A DNA stretch of 64,000 bases from Castellaniella defragrans (GTDB lineage: Bacteria > Pseudomonadota > Gammaproteobacteria > Burkholderiales > Burkholderiaceae_B), in NCBI RefSeq assembly GCF_014203015.1, contig NZ_JACHIB010000015.1, positions 1-64,000 of the forward strand, in the 5' to 3' direction. Shown here in pieces: positions 8,345 through 16,776 of this stretch. The notes under the pieces were generated by a model, which was given only the letters and a program-made list of their open reading frames with translations, had not been told where the DNA came from and made no database searches. Every line of letters starts with the position of its first letter. Positions within the stretch are counted from its first letter, which is position 1. The position numbers and the translations under genes are program-made.

Positions 8345-9400
8345 ATGTCCGCTCCCATGCCTCAATCTGCGGTCTCCGCCTTCGAGCCGACGTGGCTGCG
8401 CACGCCGCTGCGGCGGTTCGACACGCGCTGCGCCTGGGCCGACGCGATTTCCGAGCATTTCGTGCCCCTCGAAGTCGAGCCCGGCGGCAACGGCCCGTTC
8501 CGCAATCTGGCGGCCAACGAGACGCTCGGCTGCCTCCAGGTCTCCGAGCTGGTGACGTCGGCGCAGCGGGTGCGGCGCACCCGCGTGCTGGCCAGCCGCT
8601 CCGAAAGCGCCCAATACAAATTCAGCGTGCAGATCTCCGGCCGCACGCTGATCGCGCAGGACGGGCGCTCGGCCCTGCTCGATCCGGGCGACTGGGGCAT
8701 CTACGACACCTCGCGGCCCTACGAGATCAGCGAAGAGCCGAATGCGCATTTCCTCGTGCTGCAGGTGCCGGCGCACGTGCTCTCCGTGTGGGAGCCCTGG
8801 ATCCAGTCGCAGCTCGCCCGGCGCTTCGGCTCGGGCAGCGGCAGCGCGCGGGTCGCCATGGACGCCCTGCGGGCGCTGGTGTCCCAGGGCCCGGCGCTGG
8901 GGCCGGAGCTGGCGTTCGAGGTGTCCTCGACGGTGATGCGGCTGTTCGCCCTCAGCCTGGGCGAGCATGCCGACGGGGGCGGCGCATCGAGCCTGGAGGA
9001 CGTCCGCCAGGGCCAGCTGCGCGTCATCCTGCATCACGTGCACGAGCACCTGCACGACGGCGCGATGAACGCCGATACCCTGGCGCGGCGCTTCCGGATG
9101 TCCCGCCGCTATCTGTACAAGCTGTTCGCCGCCCGGGGGCTCACCCCGGCGGACTACATCCTCGGCGCCCGCCTGGAGCGATGCCGGGAACTCCTGGCCG
9201 ATCCCGCCTGTACGCGCCAGATCGGCGAGCTGGCCTATGCGCACGGGTTCATCGACACCTCGGCGTTCAGCCACGCCTTCCGCCGCCGCTTCGGGCTGTC
9301 GCCCAGCGAATGGCGGGCCCGGCATGCGCGCCCGGCCCGCGAGCGGGCCCTCAGCGGGACGGCGCAAGCGTCCGCAGGTGCTCGTCCAGGATCCGCCTGA
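8345..9400 (+). CDS. AraC-family transcriptional regulator, FeaR/NphR-like
   Basis: A 351-residue regulator. The N-terminal part (about 20-200) matches the AraC_binding_2 type domain of FeaR-like regulators, with YKFSVQISGRTLIAQDGR and DWGIYDTSRPYEI. The C-terminal AraC helix-turn-helix pair (about 225-325) shows DTLARRFRMSRRYLYKLFA and GFIDTSAFSHAFRRRFGLSP. AGGAGAGA precedes the start. It lies 158 bp after the amine dehydrogenase operon on the same strand, so it is the likely activator of the aldehyde and amine dehydrogenase genes, sensing the amine or aldehyde as FeaR does for tynA/feaB; this is inference. Its last 50 bases overlap the 3' end of the convergent lipoprotein gene, giving a low-complexity tail. 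Confidence 0.88.
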   Translation: MSAPMPQSAVSAFEPTWLRTPLRRFDTRCAWADAISEHFVPLEVEPGGNGPFRNLAANETLGCLQVSELVTSAQRVRRTRVLASRSESAQYKFSVQISGRTLIAQDGRSALLDPGDWGIYDTSRPYEISEEPNAHFLVLQVPAHVLSVWEPWIQSQLARRFGSGSGSARVAMDALRALVSQGPALGPELAFEVSSTVMRLFALSLGEHADGGGASSLEDVRQGQLRVILHHVHEHLHDGAMNADTLARRFRMSRRYLYKLFAARGLTPADYILGARLERCRELLADPACTRQIGELAYAHGFIDTSAFSHAFRRRFGLSPSEWRARHARPARERALSGTAQASAGARPGSA

Positions 9401-11429
9401 TTTCCAGGATCGCCGGCGGGGTTTCCTGGACGCTGTGCGAGCCCGGGATGATCTTTTCCGATTCCGCGCCGTCCAGGTGGGCGCTGCGCCAGGGCACCAG
9501 GCCGTCGTCCGAATCCTCCAGCGGGCCGGCCTCCGAGCGGCGGGCGATGATGCTGTGATAGCGCACGGCCGGCGAGATCGCCATGGCGTTGCTCAACTGC
9601 AGGTAGTCGTCCTTCTCGCTCAGGTTGTCGATGCCGTTGGCCACCAGGGCGCGGTCCGCCTTGCCCGGCTGCGCCATCCGCGTCAGGCCGCCGAACTGCT
9701 CCAGAAGGGTCACGGGCAGGCGGATCAGCGACGAGGCCAGCCGCGCCAGGTTGTTGTCGGCGTAGGGCGTGCCGCGGTGCGGCGCGGAGATGAACACCGC
9801 GCGGCTGATGCCCGCGACCGGGGTGAAGTGCAGCAGGCCGCCGAAGTCGCGCACGATCCGGGCCTGCAGGTCCGGCCCCGGCCGATAGTGCGCCTGGATG
9901 GCGTCGTACAGCACGTTGCCCGACGAGGACACCAGCAGGCGGCCCAGCACGCCGCCCATGCTGTGGCCGATGAGCACGATATCGCGGCTGGCGGGCGCGG
10001 CGCGGTCGGGATCGAAGTGCGCCAGGGTGTCCCGGAACGCCTGGCGGATGGCCTGGTTGTTGTAGGCGAGCGGCTGGCCGGTGGGGTAGTAGACCTGCCA
10101 GATCTGGTAGTTGCGGCGCAGTTCCTCGTCGCCCAGGACTTCGTTGGCCACGTTGACCCAGGCTTCGGGGCTGCTGGCCAGGCCGTGCAGCATCAGCACG
10201 ATGCGCCGTTCGGGATCGTAGGGCTGCAGCAGGTAGATGCGCGGTGCGCGCAGGCCGTCGGCGCTGCCCAGGACGTTGCGGATGGCCTGGGCGGCGAAGC
10301 CCGAGCGGGCGAGCCACAGGCCGTAGCCGGAAGTGAAATTGGCCGCCAGCGGCACCGTGTCGCCGGCCAGCCGGATGGCGTCGTGCCGGTAGGGGTCGTA
10401 GACCGTGAGCGCGGCCTCGCGGGTGCGCAGCACGGCCTCCAGGTCGTTTCCCGGGAACGACAGGACGGCGGTCACGGCCGGAAAGGCGGGCTCGCTCCAG
10501 GGCTGCTGGAAGTCTTCCGCTTCCTCGCGGCCGGTGCGGGTGACCGCGACCAGTTCGGCGCCCAGGCCGTCGCGCCGGTAGATGCTGCGCAGGCCCCGGA
10601 AGGTCAGCGTGCTGGCGGGGATCAGTTCGTCGGGCAGGCGCTCGCCCTCGGGCAGGCGCACGTCGGCGTTGCGGATGCGCAGCCGCCAGTTCGCCGTCCG
10701 CAGCCCGGGTCCGCCGCGCCGCAGCTCGGCCGGGTGCTCCCGGTAATGGCGGTAGGCTTTCAGGGAGGCCTGCTGGGTGGCGTAGTTGTAGTAGTCGCGC
10801 ACCTGGGTCTGGCGGTCCTCGAAGGTGCGCAGGGCGGGCGGCCGCTCGGTGTAGAAGAGGTAGGCGTAGGCGTACCGGGCCGCCTGCAGGTAGGTGTCCA
10901 GGCCGGCCGGACTGTCGGGGACGTCCTCGTTCAAGGCCCGGGCCAGCCACAGTTCCGCCAGCGCCGAGAGCCGTTTTTCCGTGCCCAGGCCCGAGGGGCT
11001 GGACAGCGCCTCGATGCAGGGCGCGGGGTCCCGGCGGCAGGGAGCCGGGTCCTGGCCGATGACCGACAGGGTGTCGCGCGCGGCGATGCTGAGCGCGCCG
11101 GAGCTGAGGATGTCGCCGCGGCGCTGGGTGATGAATTCCTGGGTGCTCATGGGGCGGATGCGGACGCCGGCGCAGCCGGCCAGCAAGCAGGCCGCCAGCA
11201 GCAGGCCGGTCCAGCGCGCGAGGCGGGCCAGGAATGTCCGGCCCGCGGATGTCCGGTCCGCGAATGTCCGGCCCGCGGATGTCCGGTCCGCGAATGTCCG
11301 GCCCGCGAATGTCCGGCCTGCGAATGTCCGGTCCGCGCTTCCGGAGCGCCCCGTGATGGGGGTGCGCGCGGCGCGGGCGTCCGCAACGGCGGCGCCGATG
11401 GCCGGGGCGTCCATGGCCGGAGCGCTCAT
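9351..11429 (-). CDS. Lipoprotein with alpha/beta-hydrolase fold (lipase-like)
   Basis: A 692-residue protein with a lipobox (CLLAGC, Cys-86) and a C-terminal alpha/beta-hydrolase domain. The nucleophile elbow is GHSMGG (about 488-493), and the oxyanion region VLMLHGLASS is near 411-420. A late HS in PGSHSVQ may supply the catalytic His. It is likely an outer-membrane esterase/lipase of unknown substrate. The start ATG 11429 overlaps the stop of the upstream DUF4105 gene (ATGA). Oddly, the 85 residues before the lipidated Cys include seven tandem five-residue repeats (ADRTF/AGRTF/ADRTS), making a very long N-region for a signal peptide. No ATG or GTG gives a conventional leader further down, so either the long leader is real or a rare start is used. 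Confidence 0.82.
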   Translation of the reverse strand: MSAPAMDAPAIGAAVADARAARTPITGRSGSADRTFAGRTFAGRTFADRTSAGRTFADRTSAGRTFLARLARWTGLLLAACLLAGCAGVRIRPMSTQEFITQRRGDILSSGALSIAARDTLSVIGQDPAPCRRDPAPCIEALSSPSGLGTEKRLSALAELWLARALNEDVPDSPAGLDTYLQAARYAYAYLFYTERPPALRTFEDRQTQVRDYYNYATQQASLKAYRHYREHPAELRRGGPGLRTANWRLRIRNADVRLPEGERLPDELIPASTLTFRGLRSIYRRDGLGAELVAVTRTGREEAEDFQQPWSEPAFPAVTAVLSFPGNDLEAVLRTREAALTVYDPYRHDAIRLAGDTVPLAANFTSGYGLWLARSGFAAQAIRNVLGSADGLRAPRIYLLQPYDPERRIVLMLHGLASSPEAWVNVANEVLGDEELRRNYQIWQVYYPTGQPLAYNNQAIRQAFRDTLAHFDPDRAAPASRDIVLIGHSMGGVLGRLLVSSSGNVLYDAIQAHYRPGPDLQARIVRDFGGLLHFTPVAGISRAVFISAPHRGTPYADNNLARLASSLIRLPVTLLEQFGGLTRMAQPGKADRALVANGIDNLSEKDDYLQLSNAMAISPAVRYHSIIARRSEAGPLEDSDDGLVPWRSAHLDGAESEKIIPGSHSVQETPPAILEIRRILDEHLRTLAPSR
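11233..11337 (-). repeat. Seven-copy 15-bp coding tandem repeat
   Basis: Seven contiguous 15-bp units (plus-strand consensus AATGTCCGGCCCGCG, with alternation of AAT/GAT and CCC/TCC) lie inside the lipoprotein hydrolase gene just before its lipobox. On the coding strand they encode ADRTF, AGRTF and ADRTS pentapeptides. Copies differ at only a few bases. Unit loss or gain keeps the frame, so this would change leader length rather than switch the gene off. Confidence 0.9.
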
Positions 11430-12274
11430 GACGGAGGCGGCGGCGGAGGCGCGGGCCCGTCCGCCGGCTCCGGCGCGCGGATGCGCCGCGAGAACTCCGC
11501 CGCGGTCCCCGGCCGGGCGGCGCGCCGCGTGATGTCGGCCTGTGCGCGCAGGACCTCCAGCGGCTGGCTGGTGTCCAGGCCACCGTGGCGGTACAGGTAT
11601 TCGGGCAGGTAGCCCGACAGGATCAGCCGGATGTCCAGCGGCAGGCCGGGCACCAGCGGGCGCACCATGTCGTAGACCAGGGTCGTGCAGTTGGCCGTCA
11701 GCGTGTGGTAGAAGCGCGGCTCGTCCGCGAGCCGGTTGGCCCGCGCCACGTAGGAGCGGAACAGGGCGCGCATGGCCGGCACGGGCATGCGGATCGGATA
11801 CAGGAAGACCTGCTCGCCGCGCGGGCCGGCGCGCACGTGCAGGATGTCGCGCTCCTCGGCGGCCACGATGGCCAGCTCGAACTGCTTGAGAAAGCCCCCC
11901 ACGGTGGAAAAGGCCTCGCCGCGTTCCCGGCGGATCTCGACGGAGAACACCACGTGGCGCCCGTCCGTGAAGCCGAAGGACACCAGCGTGTGGGCGATGG
12001 CCGGTCCCATCCAGTAGGACAGCGCCATGTCCACGGACGCGAGCTCGTCCAGGTCGTAGACGCCGTCGTGCCAGCGCGCGGTGTAGTCCGTGTCGCTGCG
12101 CCAGTCGAAATCGCGGATGTCGTGCAGCGTGACGACGGAGCCCTGGATGCTGCCGCGCAGGGGGCGGGAAACCTCGTCGGCCCAGTCGCGGTCGTTCGAC
12201 GGCCGCAGGCTCAGCCACCAGAACGCCCCCGCGATGAAGGCCAGCGCGAAGGCGGCGAGGGTCCAGCGGACCAT
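11426..12274 (-). CDS. DUF4105 (Lnb N-terminal periplasmic domain-like) membrane protein
   Basis: A 282-residue protein with an N-terminal membrane anchor (VRWTLAAFALAFIAGAFWWL) and a periplasmic DUF4105 domain. The conserved HTLVSFGF and YHTLTANCTT segments hold the His and Cys expected for this papain-like fold. The C-terminus is a Pro-rich tail. ATG 12274 is chosen over ATG 12292 because AGGA precedes it and it does not run into ttcA. It sits seven bases after ttcA and overlaps the hydrolase gene by four bases. DUF4105 is related to the N-terminal domain of lipoprotein N-acyltransferase Lnb, so an envelope lipid or lipoprotein role shared with the downstream lipoprotein hydrolase is plausible but unproven. 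Confidence 0.8.
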   Translation of the reverse strand: MVRWTLAAFALAFIAGAFWWLSLRPSNDRDWADEVSRPLRGSIQGSVVTLHDIRDFDWRSDTDYTARWHDGVYDLDELASVDMALSYWMGPAIAHTLVSFGFTDGRHVVFSVEIRRERGEAFSTVGGFLKQFELAIVAAEERDILHVRAGPRGEQVFLYPIRMPVPAMRALFRSYVARANRLADEPRFYHTLTANCTTLVYDMVRPLVPGLPLDIRLILSGYLPEYLYRHGGLDTSQPLEVLRAQADITRRAARPGTAAEFSRRIRAPEPADGPAPPPPPPS

Positions 12275-12281
12275 GGCGGTC

Positions 12282-13361
12282 CTAGGGCGCATCCGGCCTG
12301 CGCACGCGCGGCCGGGCGATCACCTGCTCGACGGGGCCGTCGGCGTCCTGGATGTCGTCGTCCTCGTCCTCGGAGAAGGCCGGCGCGGGGAAGTCCTCTT
12401 CGTCGAAGGCGCGGTCGCCGTCGGCGTCGGCCCGGCCCGTGGGCCGCAGGCCGGCGAAGTCCATCAGCGCCGGATCCATCAGGTGCGAGGGCACCACGTG
12501 CGACAGGGCGCGGAAGACGTTCCAGGTGCGGTTGGCGAAATGGCGGTCCCATTCCTCCAGCATGCGGCCCACTTCCTTGCGCTTGAGGTTTTCCTGCGAG
12601 CCGCACAGATTGCAGGGGATGATGGGGAATTCGCGCAGCCGGGCGTAGGCGGCCAGGTCTTTTTCCCGCACGTAGGCCAGCGGCCGGATGATGACGTGCT
12701 CGCCGTTGTCGGACACCAGCTTGGGCGGCATGGCCTTCATGCGCCCGCCGTAGAACAGGTTCAGGAAGAAGGTCGCCAGGATGTCGTTGCGGTGGTGGCC
12801 CAGGGCGATCTTGGTGGCCCCCAGCTCGCGGGCGACGCGGTAGAGGATGCCGCGCCGCAGGCGCGAGCACAGCGAACAGGTGGTCTTGCCTTCCGGGATC
12901 AGGCGCTTGACGACGGAGTAGGTGTCCTGGTTCTCGATGTGGAAGGGGATGCCGCGCGCGCTCAGGTAGTCGGGCAGCACGTGCTCGGGGAAGCCGGGCT
13001 GCTTCTGGTCCAGGTTGACGGCGACGATCTCGAAGTCGATGGGCGCGCGCTGGCGCAGCGTCAGCAGGATGTCGAGCAGGCCGTAGGAGTCCTTGCCGCC
13101 CGACAGGCAGACCATGACGCGGTCGCCGTTCTCGATCATGCCGTAGTCGGCGATGGCCTTGCCGGTTTCGCGCAGCAGGCGCTTGACGAGCTTGTTCTCG
13201 CTGACGCTGCGGCGCTGCGGCGCGCGCGGCTGCGCGTCGGCAGCCTGGCTGGCGGCGGGGATCTGCGCGGCGCCGGCGCCCGGGACCGGCGCGGGATCGG
13301 CGGCCTGGATCGGGGCGGAGTCGGGGGCCGCCGCGGACGGCGCCGGAGAGGAAGTGTTCAT
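12282..13361 (-). CDS. ttcA: tRNA 2-thiocytidine(32) synthetase TtcA
   Basis: A 359-residue protein with the PP-loop SGGKDS at 87-92. It has the two CxxC pairs of TtcA (Cys-162/Cys-165 in [10 protein letters not shown] and Cys-250/Cys-253 in [10 protein letters not shown]) that bind the iron-sulfur cluster. TtcA thiolates cytidine 32 in certain tRNAs using ATP. The enzyme core is flanked by a roughly 50-residue Ala/Pro-rich N-terminus and an acidic C-terminal tail ([12 protein letters not shown]), making it longer than the about 310 residues of E. coli TtcA. It follows folB by 19 bp on the same strand. Confidence 0.95.
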   Translation of the reverse strand: MNTSSPAPSAAAPDSAPIQAADPAPVPGAGAAQIPAASQAADAQPRAPQRRSVSENKLVKRLLRETGKAIADYGMIENGDRVMVCLSGGKDSYGLLDILLTLRQRAPIDFEIVAVNLDQKQPGFPEHVLPDYLSARGIPFHIENQDTYSVVKRLIPEGKTTCSLCSRLRRGILYRVARELGATKIALGHHRNDILATFFLNLFYGGRMKAMPPKLVSDNGEHVIIRPLAYVREKDLAAYARLREFPIIPCNLCGSQENLKRKEVGRMLEEWDRHFANRTWNVFRALSHVVPSHLMDPALMDFAGLRPTGRADADGDRAFDEEDFPAPAFSEDEDDDIQDADGPVEQVIARPRVRRPDAP

Positions 13362-13380
13362 GGGGCGGGCGGAGACGGGT

Positions 13381-13776
13381 TCAGCGGCGGCGGGACTGTT
13401 CGATGCAGACGGTGCAGTCGTCGAAGGCCCGCGGCTTGCAGATGCGGATTTTAACCTCCAGGACGGCGGGGAAATCGCGCAGGACGCGGTCGAGCGTGCG
13501 GTCCACCAGGGTTTCCAGCAGGTCGGTGTGGGCGCGCGTGGCCTCCTCGACCAGGGCGGCGCGCAGCAGGCGGTAGTCGAGCACCGTGCCGATGTCGGCG
13601 TCGTCCACGGGCCGCGCGGCGTCGGTGTCGAATTCCGCCCGGATCGTCAGCGGCTGCGCGGCGCGGCGCTCGTGCTCCAGCATGCCGATGGGGGCCTGGA
13701 CGCGCAGCGCGTCGAGGATCACGCGCCGGGTGGCCCCGCCGCCTTCCGGGCGCCCGGGGCGGCCCGGCGCGCTCAC
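13381..13776 (-). CDS. folB: Dihydroneopterin aldolase FolB
   Basis: A 131-residue protein with the FolB pattern: [18 protein letters not shown] near the N-terminus, [10 protein letters not shown] and [17 protein letters not shown] in the middle, and [12 protein letters not shown]-like [11 protein letters not shown] near the end. It cleaves dihydroneopterin to hydroxymethyl-dihydropterin and glycolaldehyde in folate synthesis. The start is a GTG at 13776 overlapping the stop of the M61 peptidase gene (GTGA), so translation is probably coupled. The first twenty residues are a low-complexity Gly/Pro/Arg stretch. Confidence 0.9.
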   Translation of the reverse strand: MSAPGRPGRPEGGGATRRVILDALRVQAPIGMLEHERRAAQPLTIRAEFDTDAARPVDDADIGTVLDYRLLRAALVEEATRAHTDLLETLVDRTLDRVLRDFPAVLEVKIRICKPRAFDDCTVCIEQSRRR

Positions 13777-15563
13777 GCGGCCTCCGGGGCGCCGGAGGCC
13801 GCTTCTGCCGGGGCGGCCCGCCGCAACTGGTGGCGCAGGACGGCCGGCTTGCCCAGCCGCACCGTGTACTGGCGCAGTTCGTCGCGCCGGAACACGTGCA
13901 GGGCGAGGCGTTCGCCCGGTCGGCGCGCGTCCAGCAGGCGGTCCAGCCCGGCGGCGTCGGCGATGCGCAGGCCGTCGGCGGCGATCAGCAGGTCGCCGGC
14001 CGACAGGCCGGCGCGGTGCGCCGGGCCGTGTTCGTACACGGTGGCCAGGCGCACGCCCGCCGGATCGGCCTGGGTGCGCACGCCCAGCTCGGGGCGGGTG
14101 CCCTCCGGCTGCGCGGACAGCTCGATGCCGGCGCGCGCCAGGGCGGCTTTCAGGGGCACGTCCTCGTGGCCGCGCGCGTGGCGGGCGATGAAGTCGGCCA
14201 CGTCGGCGCCGGTGGCGGCGCGGATCAGGTCCGGCATGGCGCCCTCGGCCACGCCGCGCGGGCGGCCCTGGTAGAAGTCGCGGCCGTAGCGCCGCCACAT
14301 CAGGCGCATCACGTCGTCCAGGCTGCGAGCGCCGCCGCTCTGGCGGCGGATTTCCAGGTCCAGGCCCAGGGCGACCAGCGCGCCCTTGGTGTAGTAGCTG
14401 ACCAAGGCGTTGGGCGAGTTCTCGTCCTGCTTGTAGTAGCGCGTCCAGGCGTCGAAGGAGCTGGCCGCCACGGACTGCTTCAGGCGGCCCCCGGCGCGCA
14501 GCACCTGGTCCAGCGTGCGGCCGACCAGCTTCAGGTAGGCGGGCTCGTCGATCACGCCCGCGCGCAGCAGCATCAGGTCGTCGTAGTAGGACGTGAAGCC
14601 CTCGAACACCCACAGTAGTTCCGTGTGGTTGGGGCGGCTCAGGTCGTAGGGCACGAAGGCGGCGGGCTTGATGCGCTTGACGTTCCAGGTGTGGAAGTAT
14701 TCGTGGCTGAGCAGGCCGAGGAAGGTGACGTAGCCTTCGGGCGCCTCGCAGCCGCGCGCGGGCAGATCGGCGCGGCGGGTGATCAGGGCCGTGGAGGCGC
14801 GGTGTTCCAGGCCGCCGTAGCCGTCGCCCGTGACCGTCACCAGGAACACGTAGCGCCCGGCGCTGTCCAGGAACGGCGCGCGGCGGGTGTCGGGCTCGAA
14901 GAACTCGATCTGCGCGGCGCAGATCTTCTGCGCGTCGGCGGCGATGCGCTCCAGGTCCAGGCCGGGAGCCAGGCCGGTGAACACCAGGTCGTGGACTGCC
15001 CCGTGAGCCTCGAAGCTGACGCACTGGGGCGTGCCGATCTCGACGGGATGGTCGATCAGCGCGTCGTAGTCGCCCGCCTGGTAGAGGCCGAAGCCGCGCG
15101 GGGGCGCCGCGTCCGGATGGCCGGCGGCGGACGGCAGGCTGGTGTGGACCTGCCAGCCGCGCGCATGGGCGGGCGGGCACAGTTCCAGCAGGCAGGGCTG
15201 CGATTCCTGGCCGACGGCGGCCAGGAACAGGCTGCAGCCGTTGAAGAAGGCGTGGCTTTCGTCGAAATGCGCGCCGCGCACGGACAGGTCCCAGGCGTAG
15301 ACCTGGTAGTCCACGGTGAGCGGCCCGGCGCAGGGGGTGCAGCGCCAGGTGCTGCCGTCGGTCTTGCGCGCCTCGATCGGGTGCCCGCCGCAGCGGGCCT
15401 GCAAAGTTTCGATCTGTCGGGCAAAATCACGGATCAGGTAGCTGCCTGGAATCCAGGCGGGCAGGCGCAGTTTCTGGCCGGCCGGATCGGGGCGCGGGAT
15501 CGTCAGGCGGACGGCGTAGCGGTGCCCGGCCGGGTCGGCGAGCCGCACCTGATAGCGGATCAT
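13773..15563 (-). CDS. M61-family glycyl aminopeptidase with PDZ domain
   Basis: About 596 residues. An N-terminal beta domain is followed by a gluzincin-type peptidase core with the zinc motif HEYFH (about 287-291) and the downstream [15 protein letters not shown] holding the third ligand. A C-terminal PDZ domain contains [19 protein letters not shown]. No signal peptide is evident, so it is probably cytoplasmic. The family is described as glycyl aminopeptidases. ATG 15563 has weak GAAAGACG upstream; ATG 15587 (eight residues longer) has no ribosome binding site but cannot be excluded. Divergent from the enoyl-CoA hydratase gene and overlapping folB by four bases. Confidence 0.88.
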   Translation of the reverse strand: MIRYQVRLADPAGHRYAVRLTIPRPDPAGQKLRLPAWIPGSYLIRDFARQIETLQARCGGHPIEARKTDGSTWRCTPCAGPLTVDYQVYAWDLSVRGAHFDESHAFFNGCSLFLAAVGQESQPCLLELCPPAHARGWQVHTSLPSAAGHPDAAPPRGFGLYQAGDYDALIDHPVEIGTPQCVSFEAHGAVHDLVFTGLAPGLDLERIAADAQKICAAQIEFFEPDTRRAPFLDSAGRYVFLVTVTGDGYGGLEHRASTALITRRADLPARGCEAPEGYVTFLGLLSHEYFHTWNVKRIKPAAFVPYDLSRPNHTELLWVFEGFTSYYDDLMLLRAGVIDEPAYLKLVGRTLDQVLRAGGRLKQSVAASSFDAWTRYYKQDENSPNALVSYYTKGALVALGLDLEIRRQSGGARSLDDVMRLMWRRYGRDFYQGRPRGVAEGAMPDLIRAATGADVADFIARHARGHEDVPLKAALARAGIELSAQPEGTRPELGVRTQADPAGVRLATVYEHGPAHRAGLSAGDLLIAADGLRIADAAGLDRLLDARRPGERLALHVFRRDELRQYTVRLGKPAVLRHQLRRAAPAEAASGAPEAA

Positions 15564-15612
15564 CTGTTCGTCTTTCACATTTTTCATAGCGGTAGTTTAC
15601 TTTGGAGGCACC

Positions 15613-16389
15613 ATGAGCGAATCGTTCGTCAAGGTCGAGGTCCGGGGCCGTGTCGGCCTGCTGACCTTGAACCGCCCGCAGGTCCTGAACGCCCTGAGCA
15701 ACGAGGTCATCGATGAGTTGTCAGCCGCCGTGCGCGCCTTCGAGGCCGACGACGGCATCGGCGCCATGGTGCTCACCGGCAGCCAGAAGGCCTTCGCCGC
15801 CGGGGCCGACATCGGCGCCATGTCCGGCTGGACCTACATGGACGTCTACAAGGCCGACTACCTGGGCGGCAACTGGGACGCGCTGCGCCGCACCCGCAAG
15901 CCCCTCATCGCGGCCGTCTCCGGCTACGCGCTGGGCGGGGGCTGCGAGCTGGCCATGTTGTGCGACTTCATCATCGCCGCCGAGAACGCCAAGTTCGGCC
16001 AGCCGGAAATCAAGCTGGGGGTGATCCCGGGCTATGGCGGCACCCAGCGCCTGCCGCGCGCGGTGGGCAAGGCCAAGGCCATGGACCTGGTGCTGACGGC
16101 CCGCATGATGGACGCCGCCGAGGCCGAGCGCGCCGGGCTGGTGTCGCGCATCGTCCCGGTCGAACGCCTGCTGGACGAGGCCCTCGAAGCCGCCGCGACC
16201 ATCGCCTCGATGCCGCTGCAGGCCGTGATGATGGCCAAGGAATGCGTCAACCGCGCCTTCGAGGCCTCGCTGGACGACTCGCTGCTGTTCGAGCGGCGCA
16301 ATTTCCACGCCCTGTTCGCCACCGAGGACCAGAAGGAAGGCATGCGCGCCTTCGTGGAAAAGCGCAAGCCGGATTTCAAGCACCGCTAG
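15613..16389 (+). CDS. Enoyl-CoA hydratase/isomerase family protein
   Basis: A 258-residue crotonase-fold protein of typical length. The oxyanion-hole motif [12 protein letters not shown] and the second signature [20 protein letters not shown] are intact. The two acidic catalytic residues are in the expected places (Glu in GGGCELAM and Glu-Ile in [13 protein letters not shown]). GGAGG at 15603 is the ribosome binding site. It hydrates short-chain trans-2-enoyl-CoA, in fatty-acid or phenylacetate-type degradation. It stands alone, with no other beta-oxidation gene nearby, so the pathway is not fixed. Confidence 0.9.
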   Translation: MSESFVKVEVRGRVGLLTLNRPQVLNALSNEVIDELSAAVRAFEADDGIGAMVLTGSQKAFAAGADIGAMSGWTYMDVYKADYLGGNWDALRRTRKPLIAAVSGYALGGGCELAMLCDFIIAAENAKFGQPEIKLGVIPGYGGTQRLPRAVGKAKAMDLVLTARMMDAAEAERAGLVSRIVPVERLLDEALEAAATIASMPLQAVMMAKECVNRAFEASLDDSLLFERRNFHALFATEDQKEGMRAFVEKRKPDFKHR

Positions 16390-16443
16390 GCGCGGCTCCT
16401 TCCGGGGCGCGGCCCGTCCTCCCGCGGATGGACGGGCCTAGCC

Positions 16444-16465
16444 CGAACGGCCGATCGGCCGTTCG
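16444..16465. repeat. Perfect 22-bp palindrome before bcsRQ
   Basis: The 22 bases are their own reverse complement (half-site CGAACGGCCGA). A second, interrupted inverted repeat (arms GGCCCGTCC and GGACGGGCC) lies immediately to its left at about 16411-16438. Neither is followed by a T-run. The position, downstream of the enoyl-CoA hydratase and 83 bases before bcsR, suits either an operator or a weak terminator. Confidence 0.6.
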
Positions 16466-16548
16466 TCCCTTACGGGTGCGCCGGAAAACCCTTATCGTCA
16501 CCGGATACAGAATGTCTTGAACGACCTGGTCCTGGTCACGGGGGTGCG

Positions 16549-16776
16549 ATGGCTGAGACGCAACTGCTGCATGGCCGCGGCCCTGTTCCGGCCGCCGTGC
16601 GGGCGCATCCGGGCGCGCGGGCGCGGCGCGAGACCGATCCGGCCGCTCCCGCCGACGGCCCGGCGTTCCGCCAGGCCCTGGCCCATTGGCCGCTGCTGGC
16701 GGAAATGGACCGCTACCTGGCCCGGAGCCGGCGCGCGCCGTCCGCGCGGGACGACGATCCGGACGCGGCGCGATGA
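16549..16776 (+). CDS. bcsR: Cellulose biosynthesis protein BcsR-like
   Basis: A 75-residue protein whose C-terminal half (AFRQALAHWPLLAEMDRYLA) matches the core of E. coli BcsR (YhjR), a small regulator that binds BcsQ at the cellulose synthase. The first 35 residues are Pro/Ala/Arg-rich without clear fold. GGGGGTG stands ahead of the ATG. Its stop overlaps the bcsQ start by four bases (ATGA). No cellulose synthase gene is present in the window, so the partner machine is unknown. Confidence 0.7.
   Translation: MAETQLLHGRGPVPAAVRAHPGARARRETDPAAPADGPAFRQALAHWPLLAEMDRYLARSRRAPSARDDDPDAAR

Noticed and set aside
11233-11337. The 15-bp array as a CRISPR or integron-like array
   Set aside because: Units are contiguous without spacers and lie in frame in a coding gene.
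9351-12218. A fused DUF4105-hydrolase protein of 955 residues
   Set aside because: The first part is out of frame with the DUF4105 gene; the hydrolase starts at 11429 by ATGA overlap.
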